Positions 34,225 to 43,651 of a DNA stretch of 59,463 nt are shown one piece after another. The stretch comes from Lysobacterales bacterium (GTDB lineage Bacteria; Pseudomonadota; Gammaproteobacteria; Xanthomonadales; Marinicellaceae). The notes under the pieces were generated by a model, which saw nothing but the letters and a program-made list of their open reading frames with translations, ran no database searches and was not told the origin of the DNA. Location: contig JALSLV010000039.1 in NCBI GenBank assembly GCA_026988115.1, forward strand, positions 1 to 59,463, given 5' to 3'. Each line of letters starts with the position of its first letter. Positions within the stretch are counted from its first letter, which is position 1. The translations under genes were made by a program, and so were the position numbers.

Positions 34225-35220
34225 TTAGACGATTTGTGGTTCGACTTTAAGTTTGATTTTAAACTTTTGATTGACTGAGCGAATGGCTTCTTTGCTAAGG
34301 CTAATGATTTCTTTTCCTGTTGAATCACCATAATTGACAAGCACTAAAGCGTGTTTGTCTGAAAATCCACATTCGTGCATTCTGTGTCCTTTAAAACCAC
34401 AGGTTTCAAGTAACCATGCAGCACTTATTCTAAAGTGATTGTTCTCAAGAGGGTATGAAACGAGGTCAGGGTATTTTCTTGCCAGTTTTTTGTGGTGTTT
34501 TTCATCGATGATGGGATTGTTATAAAAACTACCAACATTGGGAACTTCTTTATAATCTGGCAATTTTCTTTGCCTAATGGTTGTCACGACTTCTGCAATG
34601 TCTTGAAAACTGGGTTCTAAGATATTTCTGGCTTGCAGTTCGTCTTTAACACCGTCATAGGCAAGATTTATGTCTGCTTTTGGTGTGAGTTCAAAAGCTA
34701 AACGGGTAATTATCCAAGGATTTTCTGTTTCTTTAAAAACACTGGTTCTATACATGAATCGGCATTCATCATTACTTAATCGTTGAAATTTTCCTGTTCT
34801 GTAGTTGAATATTTCAACCCAAACAACTGTTTCTTTAATTTCAGTGCCGTATGCACCGATATTTTGCACGGGAGCTGCACCGACTGTACCAGGAATAGCG
34901 GCTAAATTTTCGATGCCACCTAAGCCTTTTTTTACTGCCCACATGACGAAATCCGCCCAAATTGAACCGCCCCACACAACTGTTAAGCCATCAACCACAC
35001 GGGCATGAAAACGATCAGTTAAGTGAATAACTGGTTTTTCAATGTTTTTTGTGAGCACAAGATTACTTCCAGAACCAAGAATAAAAAAGCCTTGCTTACC
35101 ACAATAGGGAACTATTTTTTCCACATCATGTAAATTTTCGACTAAGATAAACTGATCGCAGTGGCAATCAATAGCCAGTGTGTTGTGTTGTTTTAAGTTA
35201 AAGTTTTCTGTTACTTTCAT
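34225..35220 (-). CDS. murB: UDP-N-acetylenolpyruvoylglucosamine reductase
   Basis: 331 residues, enteric-type MurB. FAD enzyme that reduces enolpyruvyl-UDP-GlcNAc to UDP-MurNAc in peptidoglycan synthesis. Landmarks: KQHNTLAIDC, ILGSGSNLVL, LAAIPGTVGAAPVQNIGAYG, CRFMYRTSVFK, the proton-donor Ser in NVGSFYNNP and the closing Glu in VEPQIV. It starts 3 nt after pyrD. Confidence 0.95.
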   Translation of the reverse strand: MKVTENFNLKQHNTLAIDCHCDQFILVENLHDVEKIVPYCGKQGFFILGSGSNLVLTKNIEKPVIHLTDRFHARVVDGLTVVWGGSIWADFVMWAVKKGLGGIENLAAIPGTVGAAPVQNIGAYGTEIKETVVWVEIFNYRTGKFQRLSNDECRFMYRTSVFKETENPWIITRLAFELTPKADINLAYDGVKDELQARNILEPSFQDIAEVVTTIRQRKLPDYKEVPNVGSFYNNPIIDEKHHKKLARKYPDLVSYPLENNHFRISAAWLLETCGFKGHRMHECGFSDKHALVLVNYGDSTGKEIISLSKEAIRSVNQKFKIKLKVEPQIV

Positions 35221-35223
35221 GTA

Positions 35224-36243
35224 TTATTTTCTTCTTGTTTGAACAATTAATTTGTTGTTAATGGCTTTAATCAATTGCGTACCTTGATAAATGAATCCTG
35301 TATAAACCTGCACAAGATTTGCTCCAGCACGTATTTTACTCATTGCATCCTCATCTGTCAAAATTCCACCCACGCCAATAATGGGGAAATCATCACCAAC
35401 AGCTTCGCGAACACTCCTAATAATTTCATTAGACCTTGATAATAAAGGCTTTCCGCTGAGTCCACCTGTTTGGTTTCGGTGATTTTCTTTTTTTAAATTA
35501 TTTTTCTTAATAGTCGTGTTTGTACAAATTATGCCGTCAATTCCACTGTTTTGGATATTTAATGCCATTTCTTTAGTGGTGACGATGTCTTGATCGGGTG
35601 CGATTTTAACGACAATAGGCGTATATTTATTGGTTTTTTTATGCAAATCAATTTGTGCCTTTTTTAACGACTCGAGTAATTGTATGAGGTTTTTACTTTC
35701 TTGTAATTGACGCAAATCAATTGTATTGGGAGAAGAGATGTTGACAGTAACGTAATCGGCTAAATGAGCCACTTTCTTAAAACAGAAAATATAGTCTTCT
35801 ACCGCATTTTCATTCGCAGTGGTTTTGTTTTTACCAATATTGATACCTAAGATGCCATTTGGTTTGAATTTTTCAATTTGCGAAACCAGATAATCCACTC
35901 CTTTGTTATTAAAGCCCATGCGATTAATGATGGCTTGGTTCTTTGGTAGGCGAAAGAGTCGAGGTTTTGGGTTTCCTTTTTGCGCTTTGGGAGTGACCGT
36001 TCCGACTTCAATAAACCCAAATCCCAACTGGGATAAGCCCCTAAGGGCATCGGCATTTTTGTCAAAGCCTGCAGCGAGACCAACTGGGTTTGCAAATTCA
36101 ACACCAAAGAGTTTGATTGGGTTTATTATTTGTTTTGTTGAAACTAGGATGGATGTGCGACTTGCAAGCATTTTAATACTTAAATCATGTGCCATTTCGG
36201 CAGGGAGATTTTGCAGAAGTTTTCTGCCAATTAATTCTAACAT
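35224..36243 (-). CDS. pyrD: Dihydroorotate dehydrogenase (quinone), class 2
   Basis: 339 residues. Membrane-associated FMN enzyme oxidising dihydroorotate with quinone. N-terminal membrane-binding helix, then VGLAAGFDKNADAL, VGTVTPKAQKGNPKPRLFRL, INRMGFNN, VNISSPNT with the class-2 catalytic Ser, and FPIIGVGGI. Complete. The intergenic region toward the divergent glutathione reductase gene (36244-36373) should hold both promoters. Confidence 0.95.
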   Translation of the reverse strand: MLELIGRKLLQNLPAEMAHDLSIKMLASRTSILVSTKQIINPIKLFGVEFANPVGLAAGFDKNADALRGLSQLGFGFIEVGTVTPKAQKGNPKPRLFRLPKNQAIINRMGFNNKGVDYLVSQIEKFKPNGILGINIGKNKTTANENAVEDYIFCFKKVAHLADYVTVNISSPNTIDLRQLQESKNLIQLLESLKKAQIDLHKKTNKYTPIVVKIAPDQDIVTTKEMALNIQNSGIDGIICTNTTIKKNNLKKENHRNQTGGLSGKPLLSRSNEIIRSVREAVGDDFPIIGVGGILTDEDAMSKIRAGANLVQVYTGFIYQGTQLIKAINNKLIVQTRRK

Positions 36244-36314
36244 TATGGTGTTGCTTTGGTGTTTTTTAAAATTCGCTTGATTATAGCAGAATTAATTTGC
36301 TCTTTGAGATATGC

Positions 36315-36345
36315 TTTATCGTTAATGCATGAATTATGGTAGAAT
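36315..36345 (+). promoter_or_regulatory. Candidate promoter of the glutathione reductase gene
   Basis: TGG followed by TAGAAT at 36340-36345 gives an extended -10, with a loose -35 (TTTATC or TTATCG) 18-19 nt upstream. The start codon is 29 nt downstream of the -10. Confidence 0.45.
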
Positions 36346-36373
36346 TCATTTTTTAATTAATATTGAGTTATGT

Positions 36374-37714
36374 ATGGACTATGATTTTGACCTCATCGTT
36401 ATTGGTGCGGGCTCAGGAGGAGTGCGTTCTGCACGCATTGCCGCAAGCTATGGTAAAAAAGTAGCAATATTTGAAGCAGCAGAAGTGGGTGGTACCTGTG
36501 TTATTCGGGGTTGTGTTCCCAAAAAATTGTTGGTTTATGCATCGTCTTTTGTGAAAACATTTAAAGCTGCCTCAGCCTTTGGCTGGGATGTTGGTCACCC
36601 CCAATTCAATTGGCAACGTTTAATTGCTAATAAAGACGAGGAAATTAATCGTTTAAATAAGATTTACCTCAGTCTATTAAATAATTCTGGAGTGGAATTG
36701 ATTCCCTATCGCGCTCGTTTTGTTAATAAAAATACGGTGATTGCAAATGCTAAGGAATACACTGCCGCGAAAGTATTAATTGCAACAGGCAGCACACCAT
36801 TTTACCCAGATATAAAAGGCATAGAGTATGCAGTAAGCTCTAATGAAGCTCTTTCTTTGCAACAGTTACCCAAGCAAATGACCATCATGGGCGCTGGTTA
36901 TATTGCTGTAGAATTTGCCTCAATTTTCAATGCGTTAGGGGTGAAAGTTAATTTGATTTATCGTGGAGATAAACTGCTGCGTGGTTTTGATGAAGATGTG
37001 CGTAATTTTGCTCAAGAAGCTTTTATTAAAAATGGCATAAATGTTATCTTAAATTCTAATGTTGTTGAAATTAAGAAAGACAATAAACAATTTGAAGTGT
37101 TGATGGATTCGGATATTTGTTTAACAAATCAAGAAGTCATTCTTTGTGCAACAGGTCGCATTGCCAATACCGATAATCTTGGTTTGGAAAATTTGCACGT
37201 TAATCTGAAGTACAATGGTCAATTGCAAGTCGATAGCGAACAAAACTGCGGTCCTGATTCGGTATTTGCTGTAGGTGATGTCTGTAACAACGACAACCTG
37301 ACACCAGTGGCAATAAAAGAAGGTCATTTGCTAATGGATAGATGGTACGGTGATGGCAATACTTTTATTGAGTATGATTATTTGCCCAGTACGGTATTTT
37401 CACAGCCTGAAATTGGCTCATGTGGTTATACACAAGAGCAAGCGATGGAACATTTTGGCGAAGTTAAGGTATTTACTAGTACTTTTCGAGCAATGAAATA
37501 TGCCATGACAGATATTCAAGATCAAACATTTATGAAGTTGATTGTTGCCAAAGAGACTGATTTAGTTGTTGGGTGCCATATCGTTGGAGCAGATGCTGGC
37601 GAAATTGTGCAAGGTTTTGCTGTGGCAATTAAACAAGGTATAACAAAAGAAAAATTAAACCAATGCATCGGAATTCACCCAACTTCCGCTGAAGAATTAG
37701 TAACGATGAAATAA
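36374..37714 (+). CDS. gor: Glutathione-disulfide reductase
   Basis: 446 residues from the ATG at 36374. The frame is open further upstream, but the extra residues precede the FAD Rossmann motif LIVIGAGSGGVRSARIAA without conserved sequence. Redox disulfide Cys42/Cys47 in GGTCVIRGCVPKK, NADPH motif IMGAGYIAVEFASIF, ATGRIANTDNLGLE, FAVGDVC and the catalytic HPTSAEE near the C-terminus. The CVIRGC form matches glutathione reductases rather than lipoamide dehydrogenases. It is followed by envelope peptidase genes on the same strand. Confidence 0.93.
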   Translation: MDYDFDLIVIGAGSGGVRSARIAASYGKKVAIFEAAEVGGTCVIRGCVPKKLLVYASSFVKTFKAASAFGWDVGHPQFNWQRLIANKDEEINRLNKIYLSLLNNSGVELIPYRARFVNKNTVIANAKEYTAAKVLIATGSTPFYPDIKGIEYAVSSNEALSLQQLPKQMTIMGAGYIAVEFASIFNALGVKVNLIYRGDKLLRGFDEDVRNFAQEAFIKNGINVILNSNVVEIKKDNKQFEVLMDSDICLTNQEVILCATGRIANTDNLGLENLHVNLKYNGQLQVDSEQNCGPDSVFAVGDVCNNDNLTPVAIKEGHLLMDRWYGDGNTFIEYDYLPSTVFSQPEIGSCGYTQEQAMEHFGEVKVFTSTFRAMKYAMTDIQDQTFMKLIVAKETDLVVGCHIVGADAGEIVQGFAVAIKQGITKEKLNQCIGIHPTSAEELVTMK

Positions 37715-37728
37715 AAGAGACTTTACCT

Positions 37729-39879
37729 ATGAAAAAAATACTATTAATTATCCTTATGGTCTCTTTACAGGTTCAGGCTGTCGAGGGCATGTGGCAACCT
37801 CATCAACTATTGAGTTTAGCGAAAGATGTTAAAGCCAAAGGTCTGGAAATTCCAGTTGAGAATATTTCTGATTTAAATAAACACCCGATGACAGCAATGG
37901 TTTCATTGGGATTTTGTTCGGCTTCATTTGTCTCTGATACTGGTTTGATTATCACCAATCACCATTGTGCCTATGGTGCCGTTCAATATAACTCCACCCA
38001 AGAGAATAATTTAATTGACAATGGATTCTATGCCAAAAAATTATCGGATGAATTACCAGGTGGACCAGGCTTATATGTTTATGTTACTCAAGACATTAAA
38101 GACATTAGTCAACAAATGCTTGGGGCATTAGCAGGATTGCACTCTCAAGAACGTTTTGATGAAATGGATAAACAAGAAAAAGCATGGATTAGTTCTTGTG
38201 AAACTAAAGACGTTTTTCGTTGCAGTGTTAGGGCTTTTCATGGCGGATTAAAGTTTTATCTTATTAAGCAGTTGCAGATTAAAGATGTTCGATTAGTGTA
38301 TGCACCAAATGACTCTATTGGAAAATACGGAGGCGATATAGATAACTGGATTTGGCCACGTCATACGGGTGACTTTTCTTTTTTAAGGGCCTATGTATCC
38401 CCGACAGGTGAATCTGTGGAATTTTCTAAAGACAACAAGCCTTACCATTCAAAATCATTCTTGCAAATCAATCCTCAAGGTTTAGAGGAGGGTGATTTTG
38501 CCATGGTTTTGGGTTATCCAGGTCGCACATCTCGCCATAAATTAGCTCAAGAAGTTGAATCTTCGGTCTTATGGCGTTATCCAAAGGTGGTTAAGGATTA
38601 TAAAAAATACATTGAGTTGATAGAACAAGAATCATCAATTCGTCCTGAAGTTGGGGTTAAATATGCCAGCAGAATGGCGGGAATTAATAATTACCTCAAG
38701 AACTCCCAAGGCATGTTAGATGGGTTTAAAAACTTAAAACCAATGCAGCAAAAAAAACAAGCAGAACAGCAGTTCAAGCAATGGTTAAAGACCCAAAACA
38801 AAGAAAAGGCATCTCAAGCTTTATTGCAATTAACTGACTTGTTAGAAAGTAAAAAATCACACCGAGAAAGAGATTATTATATTGGACAATTTCGTCGAGG
38901 TACACTTGTTTCAACAGCACATCGTTTATACCGTTTAGCGGTAGAAAAAAAGAAACAAGATAAAGACAGAAATAGCAGCTATCAAAAACGCAATTGGCAA
39001 AGAATTGCCAATAGAGTGGCGCGGATTAATCGCAGTTTTGATGCAAAAATGGACAGAATTTTAATGGAATATATCTTTAATGAATACGCTAAATTAGAAA
39101 AAAGTGAACGTTTGGCAGAGTTTGATAAAATATTTGATATAAAAGGGGATACAAAGGATACAAAAAGAATCAGTAAAAAACTTAATCGATTGTATGCCCA
39201 TACCGACTTAATTGATAAAGAAAAAAGAATGCAATGGTTGGAAAAAGGCACAAAAGACTTTAAAGAATCGAATGACAGTTTTATTCAATTAGCTATTGCT
39301 ATGTATCCAATGAATATGAAGCAAGAAAAACAAGATGAAAGCTACTGGGCATCCCTGCAAGAAGCTCGCATGAACTACATGCAGGCATATCTTGCTTATG
39401 CAAAAGAACAAGGCTTGCCTATTTATGCTGATGCCAACAGCACTTTACGCATAACTTACGGAAATGTAATGGGTTATAGCCCTCAAGATGCTATTTTGAA
39501 ATTACCTTTTACTACCTTAAAAGGAATCATTCAAAAAGACACGGGGGTTAAACCCTTTGATGCACCTAAAAAAGAATTAGATGCCATTAAATCTCGCCGC
39601 TACGGTGATTATTTTAATGCCACCCTAAATTCAGTCCCAGTCAATTTCTTAACTGATCTTGATATAACAGGTGGAAATTCTGGTTCTCCTACTTTGGATG
39701 CTCAGGCACGTCTGGTGGGTTTGGCATTTGATGGAAATTATGAAAGTATCAATGCTGATTGGATTTTTAATAAAGAACTAACACGAACTATACATGTCGA
39801 TATTCGCTATATTTTATGGATAATGGATGTGATTGATAACACTCAAAGACTGTTGATTGAGATGGGAGTAAAAAAATGA
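37729..39879 (+). CDS. S46-family dipeptidyl-peptidase, exported
   Basis: 716 residues, family length. Signal peptide KKILLIILMVSLQVQA. Chymotrypsin-like double barrel split by a helical domain: catalytic His79 in ITNHHCAYG, Asp215 in NWIWPRHTGDF, Ser651 in ITGGNSGSPTL. S46 enzymes (DPP7, DPP11) release N-terminal dipeptides in the periplasm of peptide-using bacteria. The residues that decide DPP7 versus DPP11 specificity cannot be assigned here. It starts 14 nt after gor and overlaps the DUF1684 gene by 4 nt. Confidence 0.93.
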   Translation: MKKILLIILMVSLQVQAVEGMWQPHQLLSLAKDVKAKGLEIPVENISDLNKHPMTAMVSLGFCSASFVSDTGLIITNHHCAYGAVQYNSTQENNLIDNGFYAKKLSDELPGGPGLYVYVTQDIKDISQQMLGALAGLHSQERFDEMDKQEKAWISSCETKDVFRCSVRAFHGGLKFYLIKQLQIKDVRLVYAPNDSIGKYGGDIDNWIWPRHTGDFSFLRAYVSPTGESVEFSKDNKPYHSKSFLQINPQGLEEGDFAMVLGYPGRTSRHKLAQEVESSVLWRYPKVVKDYKKYIELIEQESSIRPEVGVKYASRMAGINNYLKNSQGMLDGFKNLKPMQQKKQAEQQFKQWLKTQNKEKASQALLQLTDLLESKKSHRERDYYIGQFRRGTLVSTAHRLYRLAVEKKKQDKDRNSSYQKRNWQRIANRVARINRSFDAKMDRILMEYIFNEYAKLEKSERLAEFDKIFDIKGDTKDTKRISKKLNRLYAHTDLIDKEKRMQWLEKGTKDFKESNDSFIQLAIAMYPMNMKQEKQDESYWASLQEARMNYMQAYLAYAKEQGLPIYADANSTLRITYGNVMGYSPQDAILKLPFTTLKGIIQKDTGVKPFDAPKKELDAIKSRRYGDYFNATLNSVPVNFLTDLDITGGNSGSPTLDAQARLVGLAFDGNYESINADWIFNKELTRTIHVDIRYILWIMDVIDNTQRLLIEMGVKK

Positions 39880-40739
39880 AGAAGATAAGTTTGATTTTAA
39901 TTGTGATTTGTATAAATGTTTCTGCGGGAACATGGCAAGAAGAACTAGAGTCATGGAAAACAGACCGAGTAGAACGCCTTAAAAAACCTCATGGTTGGTT
40001 GAGTCTGATTGGCATGGAATGGTTGCATGAGGGCAGTAACCGTATTGGCTCGGATGAAAGTAATGATATTGTTTTACCTAATGGTCCGGCTCATGTGGGT
40101 GAGTTTACATTAACCGCTGCAAAAATAACATTTACCCCAGAAAAAGGAGTGCAAATCAAAGCCAATGATGAACTCATCGATAAAACAATCAACGTTGCAA
40201 TGGATTCCTCTGGTAAACCGACTGTTTTTACTTTAGATACTTTTGAATTTTATGCCATTGAGCGCGGAAAACCCGCTCTTCGCATTAAAGATTCGCAGGC
40301 AAAGACACGTAAAAACTTTACTCATATTGATTACTTTCCAGCAAATGCAAAATTTAAAATAGATGCTGAATTTGTTGCTTACAATCCTCCCAAAGAAATT
40401 GAAATCATTAATGTTTTGGGTTTGCTTAATAAAGAGGAGTCTATTGGGTTTGTTAAGTTTTCAATTGACGGAAAAGAGTTTCAATTCGATGCCTTGGATG
40501 CTGGTGATGAAATGTTTATAATCTTTGCTGATAGAACCAGTGGGCGCACAACTTATGGACCTGGTCGGTTCTTAAGTGTTCCAAAACCAAAAGATAACCG
40601 CAACAAAGTGGTGGTTGACTTCAATAAAGCCTACAACCCTCCTTGTGCTTTTAATGACTACTCGACCTGTCCATTACCACCGCACCAAAATCGAATTCGT
40701 GTCTTTATTGAAGCGGGTGAAAAAACATACAAGCATTAA
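39876..40739 (+). CDS. DUF1684 domain protein, exported
   Basis: 287 residues. Short signal peptide (ISLILIVICINVSA). DUF1684 plan: WQEELESWKTDRVERLKKPHGWLSLIG, then a FHA-like beta region, GRTTYGPGRFL, VVVDFNKAYNPPCAF and CPLPPHQNRIRVFIEAGEK. Function is unknown in the family. A conserved NPPCAF-x-CPLPP-N-RL end suggests a catalytic or metal site. Start and stop overlap the S46 gene by 4 nt, so both exported proteins are probably co-translated. Confidence 0.88.
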   Translation: MKKISLILIVICINVSAGTWQEELESWKTDRVERLKKPHGWLSLIGMEWLHEGSNRIGSDESNDIVLPNGPAHVGEFTLTAAKITFTPEKGVQIKANDELIDKTINVAMDSSGKPTVFTLDTFEFYAIERGKPALRIKDSQAKTRKNFTHIDYFPANAKFKIDAEFVAYNPPKEIEIINVLGLLNKEESIGFVKFSIDGKEFQFDALDAGDEMFIIFADRTSGRTTYGPGRFLSVPKPKDNRNKVVVDFNKAYNPPCAFNDYSTCPLPPHQNRIRVFIEAGEKTYKH

Positions 40740-40814
40740 AAACCATGACTTATGGGCTATGTTAATTTAGCAGACACTAATATACAATCCCACTAAAATA
40801 TTACAGGTAAAATT

Positions 40815-42863
40815 ATGAAAAAAACTGCATTAATCATTGCACTGGCTCTAACCCTTGGTAGCTGTGCAACCGACTCTTATAAAAAAGAGACAAGCGCTTC
40901 TCAAATCCAAGGTGTTAAGCTCACGTCAGGTGTGGATTTACAGTATGTTGATGACACGATTCGTCCACAAGATGATTTTTATCGCTATGTTAATGGCAAG
41001 TGGTTAAAAAGTTATGTGATGCCAGCCGATAAGTCGCGCTATGGTTCATTTAATGCCTTGCGCGATAAGAGTGAAAAAGACGTTAAAAATATCATTGATC
41101 AATTAGCAGGTCAGACTTTTCCAAAAGACACGGATGAACAAAAAATAAGTGATTTGTATAAAAGTTATATGGATGAGGGACAAATAGAAGCAGCAGGAAT
41201 GGCTGTTATTGATTCCGATTTAGCTAAAATTGATGCAATAAAAAATTATGACGACTTACTGGCTTATATGTCCTATGCTGATAAATACACGGATTCACCA
41301 TTTAGTTTGTATGTGTATATTGATTTAAAAGATTCAAATAGTTACATCACCTACGTAGGACAAGCAGGGCTTGGCTTGCCAGATAGAGATTATTACTTTA
41401 ATGATGACGAAAAATTTAAAAATATTCGCTCGAAATATTTAAATTTAATTGAAAATCAATTTAAAAATGCAAATTTTAAAAATCCAACAAAATCTGCTCA
41501 AACCGTTATGCGTATTGAGACAGAAATAGCCAAAGGACATTGGACCAATGTAGAAACAAGAGACAATGAAAAGTCCTATAACCTTAAAACATTTGAAGAA
41601 TTTAAGGGCTTAATGCCCGATGTTAATCTTGATGCCTGGTTTGCAGGTACGGATTTGCCCAAAATTGATAAAATTGTTGTGAGTCAACCCGATTACATGC
41701 AGAAGCTGAATAAGTTGATTAAGAATACTTCGATTGATGATTGGAAAACTTACTACCAATGGAAACTGATAGATCGCGTAGCGGGTTTTTTGCCAAAGAA
41801 ATTTGATGAGGAAAATTTTAAATTCTATGGAACGGTTTTAAGAGGAACAACACAGCAAAAACCACGCTGGAAACGCGCCATATCAACCGTTAATGGTTCT
41901 GTTGGAGAATTGGTTGGAAAAGTCTACGTAAAATCATATTTTCCACCAAATGCTAAAAAACGCATGGATGATATGATAGAAAACCTAAGGGCTGCTTACG
42001 GCGATAGCATCAAAGAATTGGATTGGATGAGTGCCGAAACAAAACTTAAAGCACTTGATAAACTCAGTAAGTTTGATCCGAAAATAGGCTACCCCAATAA
42101 ATGGAAAGATTACAGCAATTTACACATTAGTAAAGACTCGCTATTAAATAATATGCGTGCCGTTGCTAATTGGCGATTGCAACGTAACCGCTCACGTCTA
42201 GGCAAACCAATAGATCGCACAGAGTGGGGCATGAATCCTCAAACGGTAAATGCTTATTATAATCCTACCAAAAATGAAATTGTTTTTCCTGCGGGTATTT
42301 TACAAGCACCGTTTTTTAATCTCAGTGCCGATGATGCGGTTAATTATGGTGGAATAGGTGCAGTGATTGGGCATGAAATGGGACATGGCTTTGACGATCA
42401 AGGTTCAAAATTTGATGGTGAAGGCAACTTAAATAGTTGGTGGACAGATGAAGATCGAGCAAAATTCAATAAAAAAACAGCCATGTTAATTGAGCAATAC
42501 AATGCTTATGAAGTATTGGATGGTAAGGCTCATGTTAATGGTGAATTAACTTTAGGGGAGAACATAGGCGATTTAAGTGGTTTGACTATTGCTTATAAAG
42601 CCTTTAAAAAAGCCCATCCAGGTAATTCTAAAATTGACGGTTTAACGGCTGATGAGCGTTTTTTCTATGGTTGGGCACAAATTTGGCGTGGAAAAATGCG
42701 TGATGAAGCCTTGCTGTCACAAGTGGCTACAAATCCCCACTCTCCTGGTGAGTTCAGAGGCAATGGACCATTAAGAAATTTCCCTCCATTTTTAAAATTA
42801 TTTAATGTTAAAGAAGGCGATAAAATGTTTTTACCTGCTGAAAAACGCGTGAAAATTTGGTAA
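40815..42863 (+). CDS. M13-family zinc metallopeptidase lipoprotein (PepO-like)
   Basis: 682 residues. Lipobox LTLGSC (Cys at about 17). N-terminal M13 domain (PQDDFYRYVNGKWL) and C-terminal catalytic domain: NAYYNPTKNEIVFPAGIL, HEMGHGFDDQG (His520, Glu521, His524), GENIGDLSGL (Glu582). Complete neprilysin-like oligopeptidase exported to the envelope. It follows DUF1684 and is closed by a clear terminator at 42885-42915. With the DPP III-like and S46 enzymes this gives three envelope peptidases in one window. Confidence 0.93.
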   Translation: MKKTALIIALALTLGSCATDSYKKETSASQIQGVKLTSGVDLQYVDDTIRPQDDFYRYVNGKWLKSYVMPADKSRYGSFNALRDKSEKDVKNIIDQLAGQTFPKDTDEQKISDLYKSYMDEGQIEAAGMAVIDSDLAKIDAIKNYDDLLAYMSYADKYTDSPFSLYVYIDLKDSNSYITYVGQAGLGLPDRDYYFNDDEKFKNIRSKYLNLIENQFKNANFKNPTKSAQTVMRIETEIAKGHWTNVETRDNEKSYNLKTFEEFKGLMPDVNLDAWFAGTDLPKIDKIVVSQPDYMQKLNKLIKNTSIDDWKTYYQWKLIDRVAGFLPKKFDEENFKFYGTVLRGTTQQKPRWKRAISTVNGSVGELVGKVYVKSYFPPNAKKRMDDMIENLRAAYGDSIKELDWMSAETKLKALDKLSKFDPKIGYPNKWKDYSNLHISKDSLLNNMRAVANWRLQRNRSRLGKPIDRTEWGMNPQTVNAYYNPTKNEIVFPAGILQAPFFNLSADDAVNYGGIGAVIGHEMGHGFDDQGSKFDGEGNLNSWWTDEDRAKFNKKTAMLIEQYNAYEVLDGKAHVNGELTLGENIGDLSGLTIAYKAFKKAHPGNSKIDGLTADERFFYGWAQIWRGKMRDEALLSQVATNPHSPGEFRGNGPLRNFPPFLKLFNVKEGDKMFLPAEKRVKIW

Positions 42864-42884
42864 AAATTTACTAATTTACACTTT

Positions 42885-42915
42885 AAAAAAGTCAGTTTTC
42901 ACACTGACTTTTTTT
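42885..42915 (+). terminator. Rho-independent terminator after the M13 gene
   Basis: Stem AAAAAAGTCAG (42885-42895) with CTGACTTTTTT (42904-42914), 8-nt loop, T-run. It ends the gor-to-M13 run. Confidence 0.9.
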
Positions 42916-42936
42916 GTGGGTGAAAAACGCTCATGG

Positions 42937-42977
42937 ATACGCTAGCGTATGGAAAAAATTTAAATACGCTAGCGTAT
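42937..42977. promoter_or_regulatory. Twin 14-bp palindromes upstream of fabA (candidate operator)
   Basis: ATACGCTAGCGTAT, a perfect palindrome, occurs at 42937-42950 and again at 42964-42977 (27 bp centre to centre). Unsaturated-fatty-acid genes in this class are controlled by TetR-type regulators (FabR, DesT) that bind palindromes with related AGCG half-sites. That resemblance, and position between the terminator and the fabA promoter, is the basis. The repeats lie about 100 bp upstream of the -35, so looping or an activator is also possible. Confidence 0.5.
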
Positions 42978-43075
42978 GTTCTTTTAAAATCAATAACTTA
43001 GTTCAATAAAGTGAGTTTGATAAATTGTATTAAAAATTTGCTTTGAAATTAATTATTTTTATTAATTCAGCGCAC

Positions 43076-43104
43076 TTGACATCATGCATATTACTGCTTA
43101 ATAT
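43076..43104 (+). promoter_or_regulatory. sigma70 promoter of fabA-fabB
   Basis: TTGACA (43076-43081), 17-bp spacer, TAATAT (43099-43104). The ATG of fabA is 31 nt downstream. This is the best housekeeping promoter visible in the window. Confidence 0.8.
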
Positions 43105-43135
43105 CGCGATTTTTAAGTTAAAGTAAAATCACCCT

Positions 43136-43651
43136 ATGTCACAACAAAATAGTTTCAGTAAAGAAGAAATAATTAAATGCTCTCAAGGCAAATTATTTGG
43201 TATGGATAATGCCAAGTTGCCAGCAGGTAACATGCTCATGATTGATCGAGTTATTAAGATAAACAATGATGGAGGAGATTACGGAAAGGGCGAAATTATT
43301 GCGGAGTTTGATATCCATCCTGATTTGTGGTTTTTTGCTTGTCATTTTGAAGGTGATCCCGTTATGCCTGGATGTTTGGGTTTGGATGCGCTTTGGCAGC
43401 TGATAGGATTTCACATGATATGGGCTGGTTTCAAAGGCAAAGGAAGAGCATTGGGAGTCGGTGATGTTAAGTTTCGTGGTCAAGTGTTGCCAACATCAAA
43501 AAAAGTTACTTATAATATTCATATCAAACGTATGATAGATTCAAAACTAAAATATGCAATAGCCGATGGTACGGTCAGTGTTGATGGTAAGACTATTTAT
43601 ACAGCGACTAAGCTGCGTGTGGGGCTATTTACTTCAACCGAGGACTTTTAA
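43136..43651 (+). CDS. fabA: 3-hydroxydecanoyl-ACP dehydratase/isomerase
   Basis: 171 residues. Introduces the cis double bond in anaerobic unsaturated fatty-acid synthesis. Active-site His70 ([14 protein letters not shown]) and Asp84 (LGLDALWQ) fall at the enteric numbering. [17 protein letters not shown] is the FabA dimer segment. It is joined directly to fabB with no gap, the classical gammaproteobacterial pair. Confidence 0.96.
   Translation: MSQQNSFSKEEIIKCSQGKLFGMDNAKLPAGNMLMIDRVIKINNDGGDYGKGEIIAEFDIHPDLWFFACHFEGDPVMPGCLGLDALWQLIGFHMIWAGFKGKGRALGVGDVKFRGQVLPTSKKVTYNIHIKRMIDSKLKYAIADGTVSVDGKTIYTATKLRVGLFTSTEDF

Noticed and set aside
42937-42977. Twin palindromes as transcription terminators
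   Set aside because: They lack T-runs and a loop, and a proper terminator already lies at 42885-42915.
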